DNA of 64,000 nt from Silvibacterium bohemicum (GTDB lineage: Bacteria > Acidobacteriota > Terriglobia > Terriglobales > Acidobacteriaceae), in assembly GCF_001006305.1 (NCBI RefSeq), contig NZ_LBHJ01000020.1:62001-126000 (forward strand). Direction: 5' to 3'. Numbering within the stretch: the first letter of the stretch is position 1; each line of letters starts with the position of its first letter. The position numbers were made by a program, and so were the translations under genes. Shown here in pieces: positions 34,485-42,223 of this stretch. The notes beneath the pieces were generated by a model, which was not told the origin of the DNA, did not search any database, and saw only the letters and a list, made by a program, of their open reading frames with translations.

Positions 34485-35563
34485 GCCGAAGGCCCACTCA
34501 CGCCGGCGGAAGCAAAGGTTGCCATCTGCTGATAGAGACAAATTGCAGATTCGAGGATAGGCATGGCCAGCACCGCTCCGGTACCTTCTCCGAGACGCAT
34601 ATCGAGCGTGAGCAGAGGTGTCAGAGCCAGGTAATCGAGTAAGAGCTTATGCCCCGGTTCTTGCGAGCAATGTCCGGCAATTAGATATCCGCCAACCTTC
34701 GGTTCGATTGCGGCGGCGATTGCGGCAGCAGCCGTGGAGATGAACCCATCGGCTACGATAACTAGCTTGTGCCGCGCCGCAGAGAGCACCATCCCGGTCA
34801 TCGCCGCAATCTCTAAGCCTCCGAGGCAACGCAAAATATCCAGGGCCGCGGACGGCTGACCCGCTGCTCCAAAATGTCGCTCCCCTACAGCTCGAACCAC
34901 GGCTACTTTGCGGGCGTGAGCTTCAGCGTCGAGGCCCGTTCCCCGCCCTGTTGCCAAGTCGGAGGAAGCGCCCGTAAGCGCACAGGTAATTGCGCTGGCG
35001 GAGGTGGTGTTGCCGATGCCCATCTCGCCTATGGCAAGGAACGAGTGGCCTGCGCGCGCTGCGTCGGCGGCCAGATCCATACCGATGGTGAGGGCTTGCG
35101 CGAGCTGTTCCTCACTCATCGCCGGCTCGTGCAGCATGTTGCGCGTGCCTCTGGCTACCTTGCGATGGAGAAGGCCGGGAGCACCTTCGAGACCGGCGTC
35201 AACCCCGACGTCCACCACCTGAAGATGGACATGATGCAGGCGCGCAAGCACGTTAATCGCTGCGCCCTGAGCCAGGAAGTTCAGCACCATCTGGTGTGTG
35301 ACTTCGCGCGGATAGGCACTTACGCCCTCGGCGACGATGCCGTGGTCGGCGGCAAAAATATAGACGGCTTTACTGACGGTGTCTCCGGCTTTGTCCTGAC
35401 GAATGGAGACAATCTGAGCTGCGAGATCTTCGAGTCGCCCCAGGCTGCCAAGAGGCTTGGTGAGCGAATCGAGACGCTCGCGAGCACGGGCTCGCCATGT
35501 TTCGCTTGGAGGCTCGATGCCGTTCGTCACCCGTTCAACAACCGCTGCACTTTTCGAGGTCAC
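34481..35563 (-). CDS. cobT: Nicotinate-nucleotide-dimethylbenzimidazole phosphoribosyltransferase
   Basis: 360 residues; GTG start at 35561-35563 with AGGA seven bases upstream. Signatures are LTKPLGSLGRLEDLAAQ, FAADHGIVAEGVSAYP, GEMGIGNTTSASAI and SQEPGHKLLLDYL, with the catalytic Glu expected in the final region (MRLGEGTGAVLA). CobT activates DMB to alpha-ribazole phosphate using nicotinate mononucleotide. It lies 46 bases after cbiA and overlaps cobS, and pairs functionally with the bluB product. Confidence 0.95.
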   Translation of the reverse strand: MTSKSAAVVERVTNGIEPPSETWRARARERLDSLTKPLGSLGRLEDLAAQIVSIRQDKAGDTVSKAVYIFAADHGIVAEGVSAYPREVTHQMVLNFLAQGAAINVLARLHHVHLQVVDVGVDAGLEGAPGLLHRKVARGTRNMLHEPAMSEEQLAQALTIGMDLAADAARAGHSFLAIGEMGIGNTTSASAITCALTGASSDLATGRGTGLDAEAHARKVAVVRAVGERHFGAAGQPSAALDILRCLGGLEIAAMTGMVLSAARHKLVIVADGFISTAAAAIAAAIEPKVGGYLIAGHCSQEPGHKLLLDYLALTPLLTLDMRLGEGTGAVLAMPILESAICLYQQMATFASAGVSGPSA

Positions 35564-35609
35564 GCGGCGTCCTGCATCGATGAATGGTTACTTGCTAGAA
35601 GGAGAGTCT

Positions 35610-36998
35610 TCATGCCGTGGCCAGCTCCAGCGAACGCACCCTGCGGGCAGCTTCGACCAGGTGCGGAGCGATCGACGGCGCGGCTCGGAAGTGGAGATGG
35701 ACGTAGCTCGCCAGAATGTTCCCCACGCTGAAGCCCTCGCTCTCCTCGCGCCCCGAGAGCGAATAGTGCACGCGATAGGCTGTGGGCATTTCCGGTTTCT
35801 CGCTTATTCGGGAATAGTGGAAGCTGTGCCCGCGGATCACGGTTCCGCGCGGACCAACGATGCAGTCTTTTGTAATTGTGACTGTGGCGTATCCAAAGTG
35901 CACCAGCTTGCCGGTCATTTCAAATGCGCAAGGCAACACGCCGGCCATGGAGTGCGCAACACCGTCTCTCGTGGTGAGCTGACGGGAAAGATAGATCATC
36001 CCGCCGCATTCGGCATAGACCGGCCGGCCAGAAGCAGCAAAATCCCGGACAGATGTCAGCATATTCGTGTTCCGGCTGAGTTGATCCGCGTAAAGCTCGG
36101 GATAGCCGCCGCCAAGATACAAACCATCGAGATTCGCTGGAAGCGACGGATCATTCGCCGGACTGAATGGAACGATCACTGCTCCTTGTTGACGGAGCAA
36201 ATCCAAATTGTCTTCGTAGTAGAAGGAGAAGGCTCGATCCCGGGCCACACCGATACGAACGGCAGGCTTGTTCTCGCTTCGATCCGCTGCGTTGTATTTG
36301 AACTCCAGACCGCACTCCAGCGATAGAAGCCGATCGAGATCGAGATGCTTCTCCGCAGTGGCAGCAAGTGCATCGATCATCTTCTCGGTCTCAGCAGGCG
36401 AGTCGGCCTCCTCCGCGGTGTGAAGTCCAAGATGCCGTTCGGGAATGGCAAGGGCAGGCTCTCGCGGAATCCAGCCCATAATCGGCGTTTTGCAAGTAGA
36501 GGCTATTGCCGCTTCGAGCATGCGGTAGTGCCGGTCGCTGGCCACGCGGTTCAGAATGACTCCCGCAAGAGTCGATTGCGGATCGAAGAGTTCAAAGCCC
36601 AATACCACGGCGGCCACGCTGCGCGCGCTCTTCGCCGCATCGACGACCAACACCACGGGCAGCTTGAGGAGCTTTGCAATCTCGGCACTGCTTCCCACAT
36701 CACTCGCCCCTTCCTTGCCGTCGAAGAGACCCATCATGCCTTCGACCAAAATGGCATCGGCATCATTCGATGCCTCGCGCAGCACATCGCGGTTCGCGTC
36801 GGAAGAGAGCATCCAGGTGTCGAGGTTGCGTGCAACGCGGCCTGAAATGCGCGTGTGATGGCCAGTGTCGAGGAAATCCGGGCCGCCTTTGAAGGGCTGG
36901 ACCCTGCAACCGCGACGGCGCATTGCCGCAAGAAGACTCAGAACTACCGTGGTCTTGCCTACTCCACTGGCGGTGCCCGCAATGAGCATGCCCTTCAT
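35610..36998 (-). CDS. cbiA: Cobyrinate a,c-diamide synthase
   Basis: 462 residues; the start overlaps the cobU stop (ATGA). N-terminal LIAGTASGVGKTTVVLSLLAAM with a P-loop-like ATPase site, FKGGPDFLDTGHH, VEGMMGLFDGKEG; C-terminal type-1-like glutamine amidotransferase with LYLGGGYPELYA and VYAECGGMIYLSR (nucleophilic Cys) and HSFHYSRI. It amidates side chains a and c of cobyrinate before adenosylation. Its retention in an operon without any corrin-ring genes in view suggests use of an imported incomplete corrinoid or that ring genes are elsewhere. Confidence 0.94.
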   Translation of the reverse strand: MKGMLIAGTASGVGKTTVVLSLLAAMRRRGCRVQPFKGGPDFLDTGHHTRISGRVARNLDTWMLSSDANRDVLREASNDADAILVEGMMGLFDGKEGASDVGSSAEIAKLLKLPVVLVVDAAKSARSVAAVVLGFELFDPQSTLAGVILNRVASDRHYRMLEAAIASTCKTPIMGWIPREPALAIPERHLGLHTAEEADSPAETEKMIDALAATAEKHLDLDRLLSLECGLEFKYNAADRSENKPAVRIGVARDRAFSFYYEDNLDLLRQQGAVIVPFSPANDPSLPANLDGLYLGGGYPELYADQLSRNTNMLTSVRDFAASGRPVYAECGGMIYLSRQLTTRDGVAHSMAGVLPCAFEMTGKLVHFGYATVTITKDCIVGPRGTVIRGHSFHYSRISEKPEMPTAYRVHYSLSGREESEGFSVGNILASYVHLHFRAAPSIAPHLVEAARRVRSLELATA

Positions 36999-37558
36999 TG
37001 GCCAACTCCGGTTGGAATCGATCCTTTGAGCGCGAGCGGAAGGCCAGCAACCATCAGCAGCACATTGTCTGCGACAGCGGCAACACGCTGGTTCACCTCG
37101 CCGACAAGATCGCGGAAGCGCCTTCCCATTGCGTACGCGGGCACCACGCCGCTGCCTACCTCATTCGAAACCAGCACGACCGAGCAGGGAGCGGAGGTAA
37201 GTGCGGCACAAAAATCATCGACATTGGAGTCTGAATGCGAGGCTTTTTCACCCTGGGCTTCCATCAGGTTTGCGGCAAAGAAAGTGAGGCAGTCGATGAG
37301 GATGACGTCGCTCGCTCGGCTCGCGGAATCGATGGCGCCGGCAAGCTTCAGAGGCTCCTCGATGGTGGTCCAGCTCTCCGGACGTTCCGCACGATGCCGC
37401 TCGATCTTTCGCAGCATTTCTTCATCGTCGCGGCGCTCCGCGGTCGCGATGAAGGTGACGCGGCTCGAGCGCTCCGCCAGCCGCTGCGCGTAGCGGCTTT
37501 TTCCGCTGCGAACCCCGCCAAGAACCAGAGTTATGAGCTTGATTTGATCCTGCTGCAT
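36995..37558 (-). CDS. cobU: Adenosylcobinamide kinase / adenosylcobinamide-phosphate guanylyltransferase
   Basis: 187 residues; AAGGAG lies six bases before the ATG. The N-terminal P-loop is VLGGVRSGKSRYAQRLAE; then ATAERRDDEE and HRAERPESWTTIEEP with the guanylylated His, IDCLTFFAANLM, VSNEVGSGVVP and FRDLVGEVNQRVA. CobU phosphorylates and then guanylylates cobinamide. First gene of the operon, 143 bases downstream of the cobalamin riboswitch. Confidence 0.95.
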   Translation of the reverse strand: MQQDQIKLITLVLGGVRSGKSRYAQRLAERSSRVTFIATAERRDDEEMLRKIERHRAERPESWTTIEEPLKLAGAIDSASRASDVILIDCLTFFAANLMEAQGEKASHSDSNVDDFCAALTSAPCSVVLVSNEVGSGVVPAYAMGRRFRDLVGEVNQRVAAVADNVLLMVAGLPLALKGSIPTGVGQ

Positions 37559-37662
37559 GCATCGCTCCTTGCATCCGGTCGCCCACTGCGGCCAGGACAG
37601 AGCGGGAACTAATTAGAGGCAGCTACCACGCCATTCCGAATGAGGAGTGGATGGATATGCTC

Positions 37663-37686
37663 TTCAACTCTCCCAGCGAAGTTGAA
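37663..37686 (-). promoter_or_regulatory. Hairpin in the expression platform of the cob riboswitch
   Basis: TTCAACT and AGTTGAA pair around a ten-base loop, just downstream of the aptamer and about 105 bases before cobU. There is no T-run, so it more likely forms part of a translational or anti-termination fold than an intrinsic terminator. Confidence 0.4.
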
Positions 37687-37700
37687 ACAAGCCCGGTTAG

Positions 37701-37851
37701 CATCTGGCCGGTCTCCTGACTCACGCTTCATCGAGCTTGAACAGCCTTCCCGGAACATCCGCTCCAGTGGCTCAGGTTCAATAGCCAAGCTCTCTGCGCT
37801 TACAGTTACGGGGTAGTGACGGATTTGCACCGTCTTCCCGAACACCAGATG
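37701..37851 (-). promoter_or_regulatory. Cobalamin (AdoCbl-type) riboswitch
   Basis: The outer P1 helix is CATCTGG at 37845-37851 with CCAGATG at 37701-37707. Between them lie, in order on the minus strand, GGTGCAAATCCGTCACTACCCCG (core; described by position 37807-37830), the GAGCCACTGG segment, and the B12 box GTCAGGAGACCGGCC at 37706-37720. This is the full aptamer with usual spacing. It heads the cobU operon, which it should repress when adenosylcobalamin is plentiful. A 100-codon frame across it is a chance reading. Confidence 0.93.
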
Positions 37852-37857
37852 GATTGA

Positions 37858-37886
37858 ACTATATATTTCATGGAGATTCAGGTCAA
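37858..37886 (-). promoter_or_regulatory. Sigma-70 type promoter of the cobalamin operon
   Basis: TTGACC (37881-37886) and TATAGT (37858-37863) are separated by exactly 17 bases, each one base from consensus. The predicted start at about 37851 coincides with the first base of the riboswitch P1 helix. The -35 box overlaps the stop codon of the methyltransferase gene. Confidence 0.7.
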
Positions 37887-38707
37887 TGCGAGGCGGCAGA
37901 CGCCGAAGCAAGCGGCTCGCGCAGCCGGAAGTAAAACCCGTGATAGAACGGCACGGATTGCGCTGGATGGAACGGAATCTTCAGGGACCGGGAAAGATAC
38001 CACTGATCGACCTTTTCGTAGCCCAACTCCTCCATATTGACGACAAAAGATTCCAGATTCGAAACCTTATAGGGCGCAAAGGAGTGCAACGAATGCTGCA
38101 CCGTGTAATAGGTCTTGCCGCTATACATGGGAACACGATTGACAAGCACATGTTCGGGTAGCTTGCTCAGGCTCGCGAGAAGCGACGGCAGTTCCGCTTC
38201 GACGTACTGCAGGACGCCTGTTGTCATCAGGACCGCCGCTCCACAGGCCTGCGAAAAGCTGGTAGTAAATTCCAGATTCGGTGCGTGGTTCTCCTCGGCC
38301 AGCTGCCCTCCTCTTCGAGCCAGAGCCTCGACCTCGCATACCAGCCAGTGCGTCCGCTCGGGGAAGGGCAGAAAACGCTGATAAAGGTAAAAGGATTGCC
38401 CGACGCCACCCCCGAAATCGAACAGCAGGTCTCCACTCTTCATCAGCTTCGACAACCAGAACACGACGGGATAATCGCTTGGATTAAAAACCATGTGAGT
38501 GTCGACGAAATACTCGGCGACACTGGCGTGATCGAAGCCATGAAATGCTCCTGCTGGAAGAGCCGCCTGCGCTGCCGCGTAGGAAGCATAAACACCTTTA
38601 AATCGATGAGAACTGCCGTGCCTGCTGAACGAAAGATAGTTGCCCGCATCGTATGCAGTCGATAGGAGTGCTCGGATTGAACTGCGGACCGCTGCCATCG
38701 ATGCCAT
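37883..38707 (-). CDS. Putative methyltransferase, TIGR04325 family
   Basis: About 274 residues from the ATG at 38705-38707 (two further ATG choices lie nearby and the frame is open to 38749). The SAM-binding signature LLFDFGGGVGQSFYLY sits near residue 115; FKGVYASYAAAQAAL near the N-terminus and NLEFTTSF are further family-like parts. LIC12133/TIGR04325 proteins are uncharacterised methyltransferases often found with surface-polysaccharide genes. It directly precedes the cobalamin operon on the same strand, but that operon has its own promoter within this gene's end, so co-regulation is not implied. Substrate unknown. Confidence 0.8.
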   Translation of the reverse strand: MASMAAVRSSIRALLSTAYDAGNYLSFSRHGSSHRFKGVYASYAAAQAALPAGAFHGFDHASVAEYFVDTHMVFNPSDYPVVFWLSKLMKSGDLLFDFGGGVGQSFYLYQRFLPFPERTHWLVCEVEALARRGGQLAEENHAPNLEFTTSFSQACGAAVLMTTGVLQYVEAELPSLLASLSKLPEHVLVNRVPMYSGKTYYTVQHSLHSFAPYKVSNLESFVVNMEELGYEKVDQWYLSRSLKIPFHPAQSVPFYHGFYFRLREPLASASAASH

Positions 38708-38838
38708 CCATCGAACGGAGTGCGAGCATATCGCTTTCTTGGATGCCAATCTGACAGACCCGTCGATGAATGGAAAGAACTAATTCCTGAATTGCCGAAT
38801 CCGCCACGCACGGCGAATCGACTGACTCAATTTCCTGA

Positions 38839-38855
38839 ATACCCTAGGGGGGTAT
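38839..38855. promoter_or_regulatory. CsoR-type copper operator upstream of copZ
   Basis: ATACCC and GGGTAT flank TAGGG, the G-tract pseudo-palindrome typical of CsoR binding sites. It lies 31 bases before copZ, overlapping the likely -10 region (TATATG at 38853-38858). The csoR gene is third in the same unit, so autoregulation by copper is expected. Confidence 0.7.
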
Positions 38856-38886
38856 ATGCATCTAAAAAAAGGACGAAGGGAAAATC

Positions 38887-39099
38887 ATGCAAGAAGAACT
38901 CAAGTTGACTATCGAAGGAATGCATTGCGGGGCCTGTGTGCGCAGAGTTACGAACGCGCTCGAAGGCGTTTCCGGCCTAAAGCTGGAGGCGGTGAATGTG
39001 GGCTCGGCGCAAGTGAGATTCAACCCTGAAGTTGCGACCCCGAAACAGATTGCAGAAGCGGTGAATCGCATTGGTTTTCAAGCCCGCGTCGAAAAGTAA
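38887..39099 (+). CDS. copZ: Copper chaperone CopZ-like heavy-metal-associated domain protein
   Basis: 70 residues forming one complete HMA (ferredoxin-like) domain: GMHCGAC with the Cu(I)-binding CxxC at 14-17, [20 protein letters not shown] at the end. It carries Cu(I) in the cytoplasm to the CopA ATPase, whose gene follows after 11 bases. Start ATG is preceded by the weak GAAGGG. First gene behind the CsoR operator. Confidence 0.9.
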   Translation: MQEELKLTIEGMHCGACVRRVTNALEGVSGLKLEAVNVGSAQVRFNPEVATPKQIAEAVNRIGFQARVEK

Positions 39100-39110
39100 G
39101 CAGGCCTGTC

Positions 39111-41507
39111 ATGTTTGCAGATCGCAAGGAAAATACCATCGACCGAAGTAAGGCCGCGGCGTCGGAGCGTGTCACCATCCCTGTGACCGGGATGACCTGC
39201 GCCGCCTGCCAATCTTTTGTTCAACGAACCCTCGCGGACCAGGCGGGCGTACGCGATGCCAACGTGAACCTCATGCTGAACAACGCGACGGTGACGTTTG
39301 ACCCGCGCGTGGCATCGATCGCCGGGCTGGTCGAGAGTATTCGCAGCACGGGTTATGGAGCGTCCGAACTTAGCCCGAACGCATCGGTTCTCGAGGAGCA
39401 GGAGCAGCATGATGTGGAGCAGCTCCGCGAATACAAACAATTGCGCGTGAAGGCGGCAGTAAGCCTGGCCTCAGGATGCGTCGCCATGCTGCTTTCCATG
39501 CCATTGATGGGCATGACGGATGCCGGCACATCGCGCTTGCATGATCCCCTGATGAGCTGGAACATGCGCGTCCTCGACCCCATCCTGCGCAAAGCCCTAC
39601 CCTGGATTTATGAGCTGAGTGGCGACACCATCCGGTGGTTTCTCTTCGCCCTCTCCGCATTGATCGTTGCCTGGGCGGGACGCCGCTTCTACACCAAGGC
39701 ATGGTCTGCGCTTCTGCACAAAACGGCCGACATGAATACGCTGGTCGCACTTGGAACCGGAGCCGCTTTTCTTTACTCCGCTGCGAGCACTATTGCACCC
39801 GGCTTTTTTCTCGCGCACGGCATCGCTCCGGATGTTTATTTCGAAGCGGGATTGCTCATCATCGGGCTGGTGCTCGTCGGAAATACACTGGAGAGCAGGG
39901 CGAAAGGCCAGACCGTGACTGCATTGCGGAAGCTGGTGCAGCTGCAACCGAAGACGGCGACTGTCCTTAAAGATGACGTCGAAGCTACGGTTGCCATCGA
40001 TTCGATTCAGGCCGGGGATCTGATTCTGGTGCGTCCCGGCGAGCGTGTACCGACTGACGGAGAAGTGGTTTCGGGACGAAGCAGCGTTGACGAATCCATG
40101 CTCACTGGCGAATCGCTGCCGGTCGAGAAGGTTGCTCAAGATCGGGTCATCGGAGGAACGCTCAATCAGAATGGAGCGTTTCAATACCGGGCGGCCGCGC
40201 TGGGATCCGGAAGCACCCTGTCGCAGGTCGTGAGGCTGCTACGCGAAGCGCAGGGATCGCGCGCGCCGATTCAACGCATTGCCGACCGTATCAGCGCCAT
40301 CTTCGTGCCAACGGTCCTGGGCATCGCGGCGGTGACATTTTTGGCGTGGCGGGCGTTCGCTCCGCATGCCGGCGTTATGCAGGCTTTTGCCGCCGCCGTC
40401 ACGGTCCTGGTTATCGCATGTCCATGCGCGATGGGACTGGCAGTTCCCACCGCGGTCATGGTGTCCACGGGACGCGGCGCGGCCTTCGGCATTCTTATCA
40501 AGGGTGGTGAGGCCCTCCAGAGGATGGAAAAGATCGACACCGTCGTTCTCGATAAGACAGGCACCATCACGACCGGCCGGCCTCAGGTCACTGACGTCCT
40601 CGGGATCGCACAAAACGAAGCTGGTTCGGATACTGCGGACGCCGCGATTCGCATTGCAGCGGCGCTCGAACGAGCCAGCGAGCATCCGCTGGCAGAGGCT
40701 ATCGTGCGCTACGCTCGGGAACACGAGTTGAGCCTTTCACAACCGGAAGAGTTCGAATCCTTGCCCGGCCTCGGAGTCTTAGGCCGCGTCGATGGAGATT
40801 CAGCGATGGTCGGCAATGCCGCCCTGATGGAGAAATTTGGAGTGTCAACAGATTCGCTACTGTCGGCTGCAATGCGTTATGCAGAAGAAGGCAAAACGCC
40901 GCTCTGGATTGCCGTCAACGGTAAGCTGGCGGCGATGATTGCCGTGGCGGATACGATCAAGCCCACTTCCCTTGCGGCTATCCGGCAATTGCATGCTGAG
41001 GGGCTGCGGGTGGTCATGTTGACCGGCGACAATGAGCGGACGGCGCAGGCGATTGCACGCACGGTTGGAGTCGATGAGGTGATCGCGGGCGTCCTGCCGG
41101 CCGGCAAGGTGGAGGCCATCCAGCGCATCCAGGCCGAGCGGCGCCTCGTAGCGATGGTCGGGGACGGCGTCAATGACGCTCCAGCGTTGGCCCAGTCCGA
41201 TGTTGGATTGACGATGGCCAACGGCGCCGACATTGCCATGGAAGCCGGAGACGTAACTCTGATGCGCAACGACCTGACGGGCGTGGCGACGGCCATTGCG
41301 CTCTCCCGCAACACGATGCGCGTGATTCGCCAGAACCTCTTTTGGGCCTTCATCTATAACGTGATCGGGATACCGCTCGCGGCGGGCGCGCTTTATCCGG
41401 TCTTCGGGCTGCTGCTCAGCCCGGTAATCGCCAGTGCGGCAATGGCTCTCAGTTCATTCAGCGTGGTGGCAAACAGTTTGCGACTTCGAAATTTAAAGCT
41501 CGCGTAA
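39111..41507 (+). CDS. copA: Cu(I)-exporting P-type ATPase
   Basis: 798 residues. One N-terminal HMA domain with GMTCAAC, then paired transmembrane helices, the CPC motif at 437-439 in [12 protein letters not shown], phosphorylation Asp481 in [15 protein letters not shown] at 684-691, and two final helices with the N-Y and M-S-type residues ([27 protein letters not shown]) used by Cu-ATPases. It pumps Cu(I) out of the cytoplasm. Located between copZ and csoR. A silver-exporting function is also common to this family. Confidence 0.96.
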   Translation: MFADRKENTIDRSKAAASERVTIPVTGMTCAACQSFVQRTLADQAGVRDANVNLMLNNATVTFDPRVASIAGLVESIRSTGYGASELSPNASVLEEQEQHDVEQLREYKQLRVKAAVSLASGCVAMLLSMPLMGMTDAGTSRLHDPLMSWNMRVLDPILRKALPWIYELSGDTIRWFLFALSALIVAWAGRRFYTKAWSALLHKTADMNTLVALGTGAAFLYSAASTIAPGFFLAHGIAPDVYFEAGLLIIGLVLVGNTLESRAKGQTVTALRKLVQLQPKTATVLKDDVEATVAIDSIQAGDLILVRPGERVPTDGEVVSGRSSVDESMLTGESLPVEKVAQDRVIGGTLNQNGAFQYRAAALGSGSTLSQVVRLLREAQGSRAPIQRIADRISAIFVPTVLGIAAVTFLAWRAFAPHAGVMQAFAAAVTVLVIACPCAMGLAVPTAVMVSTGRGAAFGILIKGGEALQRMEKIDTVVLDKTGTITTGRPQVTDVLGIAQNEAGSDTADAAIRIAAALERASEHPLAEAIVRYAREHELSLSQPEEFESLPGLGVLGRVDGDSAMVGNAALMEKFGVSTDSLLSAAMRYAEEGKTPLWIAVNGKLAAMIAVADTIKPTSLAAIRQLHAEGLRVVMLTGDNERTAQAIARTVGVDEVIAGVLPAGKVEAIQRIQAERRLVAMVGDGVNDAPALAQSDVGLTMANGADIAMEAGDVTLMRNDLTGVATAIALSRNTMRVIRQNLFWAFIYNVIGIPLAAGALYPVFGLLLSPVIASAAMALSSFSVVANSLRLRNLKLA

Positions 41508-41522
41508 GGAGGCCAATCGGAG

Positions 41523-41891
41523 ATGTCTACCAGGAAGACAGTGGAAAAGGATGAGCCTGCCGAGGTTACTTCAGGCCTTGAGGAGAGTTGCGGGAGTGAG
41601 CGCAAAGCGGTGGGCACCGACGGAGAGATCAAGGCCTCGAACCTCCGCCGGTTGAGCCGTATCGAAGGCCAGGTCCGGGGAATTCAGCGCATGGTTGACG
41701 ATGAGCGCTATTGCACCGACATTCTCACCCAAATTTCTTCGGTTCAGGAGGCGCTGCGCGCCGTCGCCCGGTCTCTGATGCGAAACCACCTCACGCATTG
41801 CGCGACGCATGCCATTCGCGACGGCTCCGAGGAAGACCGGCAGGCGATGTACGACGAGTTGCTGGACACCATCTACAAGAACGCACGATAA
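41523..41891 (+). CDS. csoR: CsoR-family copper-sensing repressor
   Basis: 122 residues with an acidic, Ser/Glu-rich N-terminal extension of about 35. The all-helical DUF156 core carries the Cu(I) ligands C64, H89 and C93 with the 25 and 4 spacing of CsoR (ERYCTDILTQ and NHLTHCATH). Apo-CsoR binds GC-rich operators like the one at 38839-38855 and is released by Cu(I). Last gene of copZ-copA-csoR, 15 bases after copA; AAGGAGG precedes it. RcnR/FrmR relatives are excluded by the Cys-His-Cys set and context. Confidence 0.93.
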   Translation: MSTRKTVEKDEPAEVTSGLEESCGSERKAVGTDGEIKASNLRRLSRIEGQVRGIQRMVDDERYCTDILTQISSVQEALRAVARSLMRNHLTHCATHAIRDGSEEDRQAMYDELLDTIYKNAR

Positions 41892-42223
41892 TCCTGCGGC
41901 TCACCAAAAATTGTAGCCACTCAAGCTCCCTCTTTGATCTTCTCTATGAACATCTTGCCGGTATATTTGGCGGTGGCTTCTTAGGGTCGCAGCGTGGGCT
42001 ATTACGAGTCGAAACAACAAGTTGTGGGGAGGTTCGTCATTCCATATTTGGTGGAATATTGATTCGACCGCAACTAGACGTTCGCAATACACGGATCGTT
42101 CGTTTTTATTCCTGCGATTCCGCCTCTTCCCGTCGATTTTCTCGGTTCAGTAACTTTGCTGTAACCCCTCAGACATGAATAGGTGAAAAAAAGGCTTCTG
42201 CCGGCCAAACCGGTAGGAGGACC
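41892..42223. other. Intergenic region upstream of the secreted phosphoesterase
   Basis: 332 bases. It holds a candidate Pho box (42148-42176) and a perfect ATTCCA/TGGAAT repeat at about 42040-42058. No small gene was recognised. A GGCT/AGCC hairpin just after csoR is too weak to call a terminator. Confidence 0.5.
42148..42176 (+). promoter_or_regulatory. Candidate Pho box of three direct repeats, 11-base period
   Basis: CAGTAAC, CTGTAAC and CAGACAT are each separated by four bases, the 7+4 spacing of PhoB/PhoP sites. It lies 48-76 bases before a secreted phosphoesterase gene. A good -10 box was not found, so this is suggestive only. Confidence 0.4.

Noticed and set aside
33712-34497. N-terminal extension of the cobC frame
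   Set aside because: It overlaps cobS in another frame and its Arg/Ser-rich content is not protein-like; cobC starts at the ATGA overlap.
37609-37911. 100-codon frame across the cobalamin riboswitch
   Set aside because: The sequence is fully explained by the riboswitch and promoter, and the peptide resembles no protein.
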